This document shows positions 51,714-60,414 of a DNA stretch of 64,000 nt, piece by piece. The first letter of the stretch is position 1; every line of letters begins with the position of its first letter. The notes below the pieces were generated by a model, which had not been told where the DNA came from, made no database searches, and worked only from the letters and a program-made list of their open reading frames with translations. A program made the position numbers and the translations under genes. The stretch spans positions 6,572,001 to 6,636,000 of the forward strand of contig NZ_JANADP010000001.1 of the NCBI RefSeq assembly GCF_024199945.1. The letters run 5' to 3'. This DNA comes from Bradyrhizobium sp. CCGUVB4N (GTDB taxonomy: Bacteria > Pseudomonadota > Alphaproteobacteria > Rhizobiales > Xanthobacteraceae).

Positions 51714-51914
51714 ATGCCAGCCTATGTACAGCATCATCAGGACATCGAAATCGCGCCTGTGATTTGCCCGACATGCATGGGGTTCCTGCCGATGTACGTG
51801 CGCGAGGTCGAGCCGCACTGGAGCCTCGCCAAGATCGACTTCGTCTACGAGTGCGCCGATTGCGGCGCTGAGGTCCGGCAGACCATCCGCAAGCCGGAGC
51901 TGCTGCGGCACTGA
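51714..51914 (+). CDS. Small zinc-ribbon-like protein
   Basis: This 66-residue protein from ATG 51714 has two Cys pairs, CPTC (18-21) and CADC (47-50), about 25 residues apart, the spacing of a zinc ribbon. The rest is unrecognised. It is divergent from the quinone reductase and lies before the MoxR operon. Confidence 0.6.
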   Translation: MPAYVQHHQDIEIAPVICPTCMGFLPMYVREVEPHWSLAKIDFVYECADCGAEVRQTIRKPELLRH

Positions 51915-52061
51915 CCGCACCGTCGGTCGCCCCTTAAGTATTTGCGCTGAACGGAAAAAGCGGCCGTCGGCGCGGATCAGGCCCATCCCAAACGAGGCTT
52001 GTTCTTTGCCGGGAACGCAGGCAGAACAAGCCTCAAGCAAGACCTTTGGGAGCGCCCTTTC

Positions 52062-53009
52062 GTGGCTGAACAGAAGGCCTCGACCTCGATCGAGGCAGTG
52101 GAGAGCGGCCTCGCCGCGCAAGGCTATATCGCGAGCCGGCAGATCGCGACCGCCGTCTATTTGTCGCAACAGATCGAAAAGCCGATCCTGGTCGAGGGCC
52201 CTGCGGGCGTCGGCAAGACCGAGCTCGCCAAGGCAATCGCCGCCTGGCGCGGCATGAAGATGATCCGCCTGCAGTGCTACGAGGGCCTCGACGAGGCCAA
52301 GGCGCTCTATGAGTGGAAATACGCCAAGCAGCTGCTCTACACGCAAATCCTCAAGGACAAGCTCGGCGAGGTCCTTGGCGGCGCGCAGACGCTGCACGCC
52401 GCGCTCGAACAGCTTCATGATTTTGGCGACGTGTTCTTCTCCAAGGAATTCGTCGAGCCGCGTCCCCTGCTCCAGGCACTGGAGCAACCGGGCGGCTGCG
52501 TGCTGCTGATCGACGAGATCGACAAATCGGATGCCGAGTTCGAATCGCTGCTGCTGGAAATCCTCTCGGACTTTCAGGTCACGATCCCCGAACTCGGCAC
52601 CGTCTCGGCGATCACGCCGCCGACGGTGATCCTCACCTCCAACAGCGAGCGCGATCTCGGCGACGCCTTGAAGCGGCGCTGCCTGCACCTGCATATTGGC
52701 TTCCCCGAGCAGCGGCTGGAAGAGCGCATCGTCGAGAGCCGTGTCCCCGGCATCTCGCAGACGCTGCGCCGGCAGATGGTCGGCTTCATCCACGAAATTC
52801 GTTCGCTGGATTTGAAGAAGCTGCCCTCGGTGAGCGAGACGATCGACTGGGCCCGCGTGCTCGTGTTGCTGCAGGCCACCGAGCTCGACACCGAGATCGT
52901 CAAGGACACCCTCAACGTGCTCCTGAAATACGAGGCCGACATCGAGGCGGCTCACCCGCAGATCACGACCTTCATTGCCAAGGCGACCCGGTCCAACGTC
53001 TTCGGTTGA
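52062..53009 (+). CDS. MoxR family AAA ATPase (CoxD-like)
   Basis: GTG 52062 with GGGAG upstream gives 315 residues; TTG 51999 is the longer option. It has Walker A GPAGVGKT, Walker B LLIDEID, sensor LTSNSERDLGDALKRRC and the C-terminal helical domain of MoxR ATPases. MoxR proteins act with VWA partners as metal-insertion or complex-assembly chaperones. The VWA partner gene starts six bases later. Confidence 0.88.
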   Translation: MAEQKASTSIEAVESGLAAQGYIASRQIATAVYLSQQIEKPILVEGPAGVGKTELAKAIAAWRGMKMIRLQCYEGLDEAKALYEWKYAKQLLYTQILKDKLGEVLGGAQTLHAALEQLHDFGDVFFSKEFVEPRPLLQALEQPGGCVLLIDEIDKSDAEFESLLLEILSDFQVTIPELGTVSAITPPTVILTSNSERDLGDALKRRCLHLHIGFPEQRLEERIVESRVPGISQTLRRQMVGFIHEIRSLDLKKLPSVSETIDWARVLVLLQATELDTEIVKDTLNVLLKYEADIEAAHPQITTFIAKATRSNVFG

Positions 53010-53015
53010 CGCCCG

Positions 53016-54395
53016 ATGCGCGAGAACCTTCATCGTTTCTTTCGAGCTGCGCGGGGGGCGGGCGTCCACGTCTCGCCCGCCGAAAGCATCGATGCGATGC
53101 GCGCCGTCGCGCAGGTCGGTCTCACCGACCGCGCCATCCTGCGCGACGCGCTGCTCCTGACGCTCGCCAAGTCGCAAGACGAGAAGCTCGCGCTGGGCGA
53201 CTGTTTTGATCTGTTCTTCAGCCAGCCCGAGCCTCGACAGGATCAACCCGAGGCCGACGATAGTGACGACGCCTCGCAAGACCCGGATCAATCGCCGTCC
53301 GCAAGCTCGGCCAGCGACGCGGGCGAAGCACAGCCTCCGGAAGGATTGGGCCCGCTTGCACAGATGCTGATGTCGCAGGATCGCAATGCGATCTCAGCTG
53401 CGATCGCCAGCGCCGCGGGTGCAGCCTCGCTCTCCGACATCCGCTACTCCACCCAGCGCGGCATATTCTCCAGCCGTATCCTCGACGCCATGGGCCTTCA
53501 ACGCCTGCGCGACGATCTCGACGAGCTGACCGCGACGAACCCGGCGCTCGCCGAACGCCTGCGCGCCGCGCTCGATGGCCTGCGCGAGGCGGTGCGCGAT
53601 ACCGTCTCGCAAGGGCTTGCGCTCTATGCCCGCGAAGAGGCTGAAAATCTCCGCAACGAGATCCTGCGCAACGCGCCGCTGGCTCGCATCGAGCGGCGCC
53701 AGGTCGCTGAGATGCGGGCGCTCATCCGCCAGATTGCGCGCCGCCTGCGTGAGCGCTACTCCAAGCCGCGTAAGCGCCAGCGCCGTGGCCATCTCGATGT
53801 CCGCCGCACGCTGCGCCGTAACGCCGCCTGGGGCGGCGTACCGTTCCTGACCGCGTGGAAACGCAAGCACCGCGATCGGCCAAAGATCGTGGCGATCTGC
53901 GACGTCTCGGGCTCGGTCGCACAGGTCTCGGACTTCTTTCTGCTCCTGATTCACTCGCTGCACGAAGTCGTGGACGACGTCCACTCCTTCGCATTCTCGT
54001 CACATCTGATCGAGGTCAGCGAAATCCTGGAGAAGAAGTCGCCCGAAGAGGCGATGGCGGAGATCATGTCGAAGGTCGGCTTCGGCTCGTCGGACTACGG
54101 CTCTTCGCTGGTCGACTTCGAGCACGACTTCATGAGCACGCTGACGCCGCAGACCACGGTGATCGTGCTCGGCGATGCCCGCAGCAACAACCTCGACCCG
54201 CGTGCCGACATCCTGCGCCGCATCTCCGAACGCTCGAAACGACTGGTCTGGCTCAACCCCGAAGGACGGCTCGCCTGGGGCTTTGGCGATTCCGAGATGC
54301 CGCGCTATGCGACCTTTTGCAGCGTGGTGCGGCAATGCGCCACCGCGCAGCAGCTCGAGCGCGCAGTCTCGGATATCGTTGCGACCTACCAGTAA
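53016..54395 (+). CDS. VWA domain-containing CoxE-like protein
   Basis: The 459-residue protein has a helical N-terminal domain, an acidic low-complexity linker (about 72-110), a middle helical domain and a VWA domain. The MIDAS starts DVSGSV and an acidic cluster lies near GDARSNN. With the MoxR ATPase it resembles the CoxD/CoxE pair needed for maturation of CO-dehydrogenase-type enzymes. No such enzyme is visible nearby, so the client is unknown. Confidence 0.85.
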   Translation: MRENLHRFFRAARGAGVHVSPAESIDAMRAVAQVGLTDRAILRDALLLTLAKSQDEKLALGDCFDLFFSQPEPRQDQPEADDSDDASQDPDQSPSASSASDAGEAQPPEGLGPLAQMLMSQDRNAISAAIASAAGAASLSDIRYSTQRGIFSSRILDAMGLQRLRDDLDELTATNPALAERLRAALDGLREAVRDTVSQGLALYAREEAENLRNEILRNAPLARIERRQVAEMRALIRQIARRLRERYSKPRKRQRRGHLDVRRTLRRNAAWGGVPFLTAWKRKHRDRPKIVAICDVSGSVAQVSDFFLLLIHSLHEVVDDVHSFAFSSHLIEVSEILEKKSPEEAMAEIMSKVGFGSSDYGSSLVDFEHDFMSTLTPQTTVIVLGDARSNNLDPRADILRRISERSKRLVWLNPEGRLAWGFGDSEMPRYATFCSVVRQCATAQQLERAVSDIVATYQ

Positions 54396-54415
54396 ATCCT
54401 CAGTTCAGGCCGACG

Positions 54416-54601
54416 TCAGCTTCGCGCAAGCTCGACGTGGTGAACGGCATTGCACTCGCGAAAGTGATGGGCAGTTTCGTCGAGCGCGCGCTGTTCCCAT
54501 TCCTGCGCTTGCGTCAGCCAGAAAACCCGACGCTCAAAATCGAGCGCGGCGCGCTCACGGCACAGGGATTCCTGACTGCGAATTTCCACCAGCCTGTTCA
54601 T
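54416..54601 (-). CDS. Hypothetical small protein
   Basis: ATG 54601 follows AAGGAG with nine bases spacing and gives 61 charged, helical residues (RERAALDFERRVFWLTQAQEWEQRALDE). ATG 54631 is possible but has no proper ribosome site. No family was recognised. Confidence 0.55.
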   Translation of the reverse strand: MNRLVEIRSQESLCRERAALDFERRVFWLTQAQEWEQRALDETAHHFRECNAVHHVELARS

Positions 54602-54953
54602 GCACTCACACTCCTTGTCGTGTGAAGCCATTCCCTAGGAATCAGCGTAGCAGAGTCACGAACCCAGCGTCTCATCATTTCTGTGCATAACGCGACGCAG
54701 AATGAGACAGCAACGCTTCCCGTGCACTGCGGCCGTCGCAGCGCAACATCAAATGAAGATCATCAATTAGTGATAAGCGACCGGGACGATAATCGTGTCC
54801 GAGCGATCTTAACTATTGTGGCGCAACAGACTGCGGCAATTCGTGAAGAGAAGTTCTAAACAGCGCACCGAATTCCCGACTCATTGTCGTCGCATGGTTT
54901 TCATGCAGCGCCGCTAACAGGGGCGCACGAACGTGACTATCGCTTGAGGCAAC
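54602..54953. other. Non-coding gap
   Basis: No reading frame with support and no repeat was found. It holds the promoter for the 73-residue gene at 54954 and the start of the small gene on the minus strand. Confidence 0.5.
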
Positions 54954-55175
54954 ATGAACGACGATTTCGAACTCGATCTTTCGCCGGATCAATGGGCAGC
55001 CCTGCGCACACTTCGTAACCCCGTAGCGAACAATCGCCTCGCGAAGGCCTATCTCCTCGACAGCCTCGTCAAGCTTGGTCTCGTTGTCATTGATGACGGC
55101 GTGCCCGCCATGACCCCCATCGGACGCAAGGTGCTGGTGCGCGGATCGTGCCGGCTGCTGGACCTCGCGGCCTGA
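54954..55175 (+). CDS. Hypothetical small protein
   Basis: This 73-residue protein reads LDLSPDQWAALRTLRNP, then VANNRLAKAYLLDSLVKLGLVVIDDG and MTPIGRKVL. The shape (helix, helix, short wing) recalls a winged-helix domain, but no family was assigned. It converges on the permease gene. Confidence 0.6.
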   Translation: MNDDFELDLSPDQWAALRTLRNPVANNRLAKAYLLDSLVKLGLVVIDDGVPAMTPIGRKVLVRGSCRLLDLAA

Positions 55176-55184
55176 CGACCCGCG

Positions 55185-56576
55185 TCAGAAGATCTGTGCG
55201 ATCACGATCGCGTATGCGACGAACACGACCCCGAGCCCCCACACCATCGCCGGAATCTGCGACCGGCGACCGACCGCCACTTCGAGAGCGATGTAGCTCA
55301 GCGTCCCCAGCGCCATTCCGTTGATGAGGTTATTGGTCAGCACGGTGATCAGCAGCGTCAGCACGATCGGAACCGCGTTGGCCAGATCGGTCATGTCGAT
55401 GCGGGCAAGTCCCTGCATCATGAGCACGCCGACGAGCACCAGCGCGGGCGCGGTCGCTTGCGCCGGGATGATGACGAAGATCGGCCAGAAGAACAACGCA
55501 AGGAAGAAGAATCCCGCGACGGTCAACGAGGTCAGGCCGGTGCGACCGCCGGCCTGCACGCCGGTGATGGATTCGATATAGGCCGTGACGACGGAGGTCC
55601 CGAGCAGCGGCCCGACGATTGAAGCCGTCGCATCCGTCGCGAATGCGGCGGTGGCATTCGGGATCGAGCCGTCCGGCTTGCGCAGATTGGCGGCCCCTGT
55701 CACGCCGATCAGCGTGCCGAGCGTCGAGAAGAATTCGGCGCACAGGAAATAGAACAGCAGCGGCAGCGCGACGACGAAATGGCTGAAGAGATAGCCGATG
55801 TCGAGCGCCATGAAGGTGCTGGTCGGCCAGCGCGGCCATGCCATGATGGCCGATGGCACTGACGTCACCATTTTGCCGTTGGCGCCTGGAACGAAGAAGC
55901 CGATCAGCGTGAGCACCGCAATCGACAGAATCAGCGCAGCCGGCACTCGGCGCACCACCAGCACCGGCGTGAGCAGGAGACCGAACAGCGTCAGCAGCAC
56001 CGGCGGGCTGCGCAGGGAGCCCATGGCGATGTAAGTCGACGGATTCTGGACCACGAATCCGGCGCCCCGCAGCGCAATGAAGACGATGAGGGTACCGACC
56101 GCCGCCTGGATGCCGATCTTTAGCGCTTCCGGCACGTCCTTGGCGACTTTCTCACGCAGCTTCGACAGGCTGAGAATCAGGAACAGCACGCCGGTGAAGG
56201 CGACCATGGCGAGTGCGCCCTGCCAGGGCATTCCCATCTGCTTGACGATGACATAGGTGAAGATGACGTTCGAGCCCATCGCGGGCGCCACCGCAAGCGG
56301 CAGATTAGCCCACAGCCCCATCATCACCGAGCCGACGATCGCGGCGAGCGCCGTGGCGCTGACGAGATCGGCACGGTCCATCCCGGCGTTGGACATGATC
56401 GCGGGATTCACCGCGATGATATAGGCCATCGCCGCGAACGTCGTCGCGCCGGCCATCACCTCGCGGCCGACGGTGGTGCCACGCTCGGTGAGGCCAAAAG
56501 CACGATCAAGCAGCCCCAAGGCTGCGGGTGGTACTGGCTCCGCGGGAGCGGCTTGCGGCTTCGTCATGTCGTCCAT
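55185..56576 (-). CDS. NCS2 family purine permease (AzgA/GhxP-like)
   Basis: ATG 56576 follows GGAGG with seven bases spacing and gives 463 residues with about 13 membrane helices. Family segments include GATTFAAMAYIIAVNP, AVAPAMGSNVIFTYV and ATDATASIVGPLLGTSVVTAYIESITG, typical of the adenine/guanine/hypoxanthine group. It imports purine bases by proton symport. The adenine deaminase stop lies 14 bases upstream on the same strand, so the two form a purine-use operon. Confidence 0.88.
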   Translation of the reverse strand: MDDMTKPQAAPAEPVPPAALGLLDRAFGLTERGTTVGREVMAGATTFAAMAYIIAVNPAIMSNAGMDRADLVSATALAAIVGSVMMGLWANLPLAVAPAMGSNVIFTYVIVKQMGMPWQGALAMVAFTGVLFLILSLSKLREKVAKDVPEALKIGIQAAVGTLIVFIALRGAGFVVQNPSTYIAMGSLRSPPVLLTLFGLLLTPVLVVRRVPAALILSIAVLTLIGFFVPGANGKMVTSVPSAIMAWPRWPTSTFMALDIGYLFSHFVVALPLLFYFLCAEFFSTLGTLIGVTGAANLRKPDGSIPNATAAFATDATASIVGPLLGTSVVTAYIESITGVQAGGRTGLTSLTVAGFFFLALFFWPIFVIIPAQATAPALVLVGVLMMQGLARIDMTDLANAVPIVLTLLITVLTNNLINGMALGTLSYIALEVAVGRRSQIPAMVWGLGVVFVAYAIVIAQIF

Positions 56577-56590
56577 CCCCAGTCCTCCCC

Positions 56591-58456
56591 CTACCACACC
56601 ACCGGATGCGCTTCGCCGGTCTGCACGTTGATGAATCCAAGCGGCGCCTGCTCGCACGGTGCCACCAGCACCCAACTCCAGGGCGCGCAGGTCAGCGTCG
56701 CAAACATGAGCCTCTCCGGAAATCCCGGATACCAGCGCGGCCGGAACGTCGGCTCGTACATCCAGTCGACCTTGCGACCTTCCGCATAAAGCGCCTGCAT
56801 CTCGGCATCGAGTGCTTGCGCCGAACGACAGCTCATCAGCCCACCGACTTCGAAGCGCACCGTGGCGACGAGTTCGCCCTCGCGCACCAGCGCCCAGCCG
56901 CCCTGAAGCTCGATCAGCGCGTTGACCGCCTTTGCCATCGCCGCATCGGACGAGCCGACCACCCAGATATTGTGCTTGTCGTGCGCCACCGAGCAGGCAA
57001 CGGCCGTCTCCGACGTGCGCGGACCACAGCCGCGCCAAAACATCTTTGCGACGCGCCCATCGCCGGAAAACCGATCGACGATGGCGAATTTAGTGATGGC
57101 CTCGCTCTCGTCGCGCTGGACCGCCCCGTCACGCACCGGCAGTTCGAGGGTGTAGAATTCGGGATGCCAATGGAAGGGACGGATCACCGCCGCCTTCATC
57201 GTGGTACGGCCCGGCTCGGCCGGCAGTTCGAAATCTTGAGGTTTGATCGAGCGCTTGATGTTGACCGTCTTGGTGGCCCAATCCGGCCACTGGATTTCGG
57301 GCACCTGCCCGAGATAGCGCTTGCCCTCGGAGACCTGCGCGCCATCGGCCCACACTTCGGCGATCGTAAGCTTGGTGACGTCCGAGAGCAGCACGACATC
57401 GCCGAAACGTCCTGGAGCCAGGCTCCCGACGAACGGCGTGATGCGCATATGCCGCGCCGGGTTGATGGTGAGACACTGGATTGCGATTTCGGGCGCGAGA
57501 CCCGCCTCGATCGCGACCCGCGCATTGTGATCGCTGGCGCCGAGCTCGAGCGTGTGGCTGGCGCTGCGGTCATCCGTCGTGAATGCGATCTGCGACCAAT
57601 CCTGCAGGCCCTTCGCAAGCAGCCATTTCACGATCTCATCCATCGCGTAGACGCGCAGCTCGACGAACAGGCCGCGGGTGAGCTTGTCCCAGGTCTCCTC
57701 CGGCGTCTGCACTTCGTGATCGGAGGCGAGCCCCGCGGCGGCAAAGGCATTGATGGAAGGCAGATCCCGTAAGCCCGACGCGTGGCCCTCGACGACGCCG
57801 CGCGCCGCGAACGTCGCCTCGATCATGCCCCAGAGCCGCTTGTAGGAGGGATTGTCGGGATTCCACACCGCCGGCCAGTCCATGACCTCGTCGAGACCGG
57901 TGACCATCAGGCTTTCGGCCATGAAGCCCGCCTGCTCATCGCGGCCATACCAGCCGCCGCCCCATTCGTAGGCCGTGGGTGGCACCGCCGAGCCCGGCTG
58001 CGGGAAGATTTTGAGCGGCGAGCCGCGGCGGCGCGCCTCGAACCAGAACTCGAGATTGCGGGCGCCGTTGACGTTGGAGAACTCGTGGCTCGCCTCGCAG
58101 GTCCAGGTATTGCCGTGCGGCAGCACCAGCGCCGCCTCCCATTCCGGCGTCAGATGCGAGCTTTCGATGTGCTTGTGCACCTCGCCGAAGCCGGGGACCG
58201 CCGCAAGATCCGGCCGATGCACGCGCTCGCGGACCTCGCCGGGGTAGCTACCGGCCGGCCCGACCCAGGCAATGCGCCGGCCCTTGAAGACGATCTCCTG
58301 ATCCTCGCTCCAGGTCCGGCTGTGCACGTCGAGCAACCTGCCGACCCGCAAGGAGCGATCGGCCGGGCGACGGCCGAGCGCCGTCAGCACCAGATCCTGG
58401 CGGATGCGAACTTCGTCGGGTGCGTTGATCAGGAGATCATCGGGGATCGCATTCAT
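56591..58456 (-). CDS. ade: Adenine deaminase
   Basis: The protein is 621 residues from ATG 58456; GTG 58468 is an alternative. The amidohydrolase metal site reads GEVHKHIESS, close to the usual HVHIESS of Ade, with later EGHASGL and the TTDDRSASH segment. A C-terminal Ade domain with SVAHDKHNIWVVG follows. It converts adenine to hypoxanthine and ammonia. The TetR gene stop lies eight bases upstream, giving an operon of regulator, deaminase and permease. Confidence 0.88.
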   Translation of the reverse strand: MNAIPDDLLINAPDEVRIRQDLVLTALGRRPADRSLRVGRLLDVHSRTWSEDQEIVFKGRRIAWVGPAGSYPGEVRERVHRPDLAAVPGFGEVHKHIESSHLTPEWEAALVLPHGNTWTCEASHEFSNVNGARNLEFWFEARRRGSPLKIFPQPGSAVPPTAYEWGGGWYGRDEQAGFMAESLMVTGLDEVMDWPAVWNPDNPSYKRLWGMIEATFAARGVVEGHASGLRDLPSINAFAAAGLASDHEVQTPEETWDKLTRGLFVELRVYAMDEIVKWLLAKGLQDWSQIAFTTDDRSASHTLELGASDHNARVAIEAGLAPEIAIQCLTINPARHMRITPFVGSLAPGRFGDVVLLSDVTKLTIAEVWADGAQVSEGKRYLGQVPEIQWPDWATKTVNIKRSIKPQDFELPAEPGRTTMKAAVIRPFHWHPEFYTLELPVRDGAVQRDESEAITKFAIVDRFSGDGRVAKMFWRGCGPRTSETAVACSVAHDKHNIWVVGSSDAAMAKAVNALIELQGGWALVREGELVATVRFEVGGLMSCRSAQALDAEMQALYAEGRKVDWMYEPTFRPRWYPGFPERLMFATLTCAPWSWVLVAPCEQAPLGFINVQTGEAHPVVW

Positions 58457-58464
58457 GGCCTGTC

Positions 58465-59133
58465 TCACTCCACGCCGGTGTTTTCGCGCGCCGGGCTTCG
58501 CTTACGCGGCGATTTGCCGGCCTTGCCGTTGCGCGCCGCCGCGGCATCGCGCTGACGGACATCGTTCAAAAGGGTCTTGAGCGCCCACTCGACCGTGTCG
58601 GCGATCTCGGCACTGGACATTCCAAAGTCCTCGCGCATTGCATTCCAGGCCAGCACGTTGTTGAGGTAGGAGGCGAGCGCCTCCGCCTGTCGGACCTCCT
58701 TTGCGGGGAGATGCCGCACCAGCGGCGCCATCGCCTTGCGATGCTGGTCAATCAGATGCCGTCGGAAACCGGCGCGCACCCGGCGGCCCGCCCGCGTCAT
58801 CGCAATGGCGCGCGCCAGATGCGGGTGACGGTCGAACCGCTTGCACAGCTTGCGGAAAATATCCGGCAGCTCGTCGGGCGAACTGAAGGGAATGTAGCTG
58901 AAGACGTTGTCCTCGATCCACTCGCCGGCCGCCGCAAACAGTTCGGCGCGGGTCTTGAAGTGGCGATAGATGGTTCGTTCGGCCACCTTTGCCCGCTTGG
59001 CGACCGCGGCCATGGAGATGTCGTCGGCCGCCTCATCCTCCAGCGTCTCGACGAAGGCCGCGACGATGCGCTGTCGCGTCATCTCGGCATATTCGTCGCG
59101 AAGGCTGGCGATATGTCGCTTTGCTGTACTCAT
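58465..59133 (-). CDS. TetR/AcrR family transcriptional regulator
   Basis: This 222-residue protein has an N-terminal TetR helix-turn-helix (ISMAAVAKRAKVAERTIYRHFKTRAELF) and a helical ligand-binding domain, ending in a basic tail. It is the first gene of the purine operon and lies divergent from formamidase, so it probably represses one or both. Confidence 0.88.
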   Translation of the reverse strand: MSTAKRHIASLRDEYAEMTRQRIVAAFVETLEDEAADDISMAAVAKRAKVAERTIYRHFKTRAELFAAAGEWIEDNVFSYIPFSSPDELPDIFRKLCKRFDRHPHLARAIAMTRAGRRVRAGFRRHLIDQHRKAMAPLVRHLPAKEVRQAEALASYLNNVLAWNAMREDFGMSSAEIADTVEWALKTLLNDVRQRDAAAARNGKAGKSPRKRSPARENTGVE

Positions 59134-59365
59134 GTCATAAGTCTGACATCAGGCGGATTGGAGGGTCAAGCCGAGACTTGAGGCACGCCGCGCCGCGACA
59201 ATGGGCGCCTGCACGCTCCGGGGCTGGCGACCCAGGCGAGCACGGCTATCGCCTTCCGCCTGAAAAATGGACTTTTGCGCGTCACCAAAATCGGATTTGC
59301 TCGCCCAAGAGCTGCGCGCAACGGCGTCGCGCGGACGGCAAGGGAGCCGACGGAAGGAGTTGATC

Positions 59366-60379
59366 ATGAACGGGCTTGGCGGGCTGAACAAATCGCCTGA
59401 GGGCGTGGTCATCGGGCTGGTGCAATTGCAGTTGCCAACCGTCGTGACCAAGGCCGATCTCGCCAGGCAGACCGAGCGTATCGTCTGGATGGTCGGCAAG
59501 GCCCGCCGCAATCTTTCCACCATGGATCTGGTGGTGTTCCCCGAATACTCGCTGCACGGCCTCTCGATGGACACCAATCCCGAGATCATGTGCCGGCTCG
59601 ATGGGCCGGAGGTCGCGGCATTCAAGAAGGCCTGCATCGACAACAAGATCTGGGGCTGCTTCTCCATCATGGAGTTCAACCCGCACGGCAATCCCTACAA
59701 TTCCGGCCTGATCATCGATGACCACGGCGAGATCAAGCTCTATTACCGCAAGCTTCATCCCTGGATTCCTGTCGAGCCGTGGGAGCCGGGCGATATCGGC
59801 ATTCCCGTGATCGAAGGCCCGAACGGCGCCAAGATCGCACTCATCATCTGTCACGACGGCATGTTCCCGGAGATGGCGCGGGAATGCGCCTACAAGGGCG
59901 CGGAGATCATGATCCGCACCGCCGGCTACACCGCGCCGATCCGCGATTCCTGGCGCTTCACCAACCAGGCCAATTCGTTCCAGAACCTGATGGTCACCGC
60001 CAACGTCTGCATGTGCGGCTCGGACGGCTCGTTCGATTCCATGGGCGAAGGCATGATCGTCAATTTCGACGGCAGCGTGCTGGCGCACGGCACCACCGGC
60101 CGTGCCGACGAGATCATCACCGCCGAGGTGCGCCCCGACCTCGTGCGCGAAGCCCGCATCAACTGGGGCGTCGAGAACAACATCTACCAGCTCTGGCACC
60201 GTGGCTATGTCGCGGTGAAGGGTGGCGCGATGGACTGCCCCTACACCTTCATGCAGGACATGGTCGCGGGCACCTACCGGCTGCCATGGGAAGACCAGGT
60301 CAAGGTCACCGACGGCACCTCCTGCGGCTTCCCGGCACCGACACGGATGTTCGGAAAGACGGCAAGGGCCGCCGAATAA
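59366..60379 (+). CDS. amiF: Formamidase (aliphatic amidase family)
   Basis: ATG 59366 follows GGAAGGAG with seven bases spacing and gives 337 residues. The nitrilase catalytic triad is Glu60 (VFPEYSLHG), Lys129 (YYRKLHPW) and Cys162 (IICHDGMFPE). It hydrolyses formamide to formate and ammonia. Length and C-terminal TSCGFP match AmiF. It diverges from the TetR-purine operon, which also releases ammonia. Confidence 0.9.
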   Translation: MNGLGGLNKSPEGVVIGLVQLQLPTVVTKADLARQTERIVWMVGKARRNLSTMDLVVFPEYSLHGLSMDTNPEIMCRLDGPEVAAFKKACIDNKIWGCFSIMEFNPHGNPYNSGLIIDDHGEIKLYYRKLHPWIPVEPWEPGDIGIPVIEGPNGAKIALIICHDGMFPEMARECAYKGAEIMIRTAGYTAPIRDSWRFTNQANSFQNLMVTANVCMCGSDGSFDSMGEGMIVNFDGSVLAHGTTGRADEIITAEVRPDLVREARINWGVENNIYQLWHRGYVAVKGGAMDCPYTFMQDMVAGTYRLPWEDQVKVTDGTSCGFPAPTRMFGKTARAAE

Positions 60380-60414
60380 AGGTCTGCACCCGAGAGGCGG
60401 CAGCAAACGACTTG

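Noticed and set aside
51486..53291. Minus-strand frame of 601 codons
   Set aside because: It is antisense to the MoxR and VWA genes, which carry intact Walker and MIDAS motifs.
56528..57772. Plus-strand frame of 414 codons
   Set aside because: It is antisense to adenine deaminase and shows no family motif.
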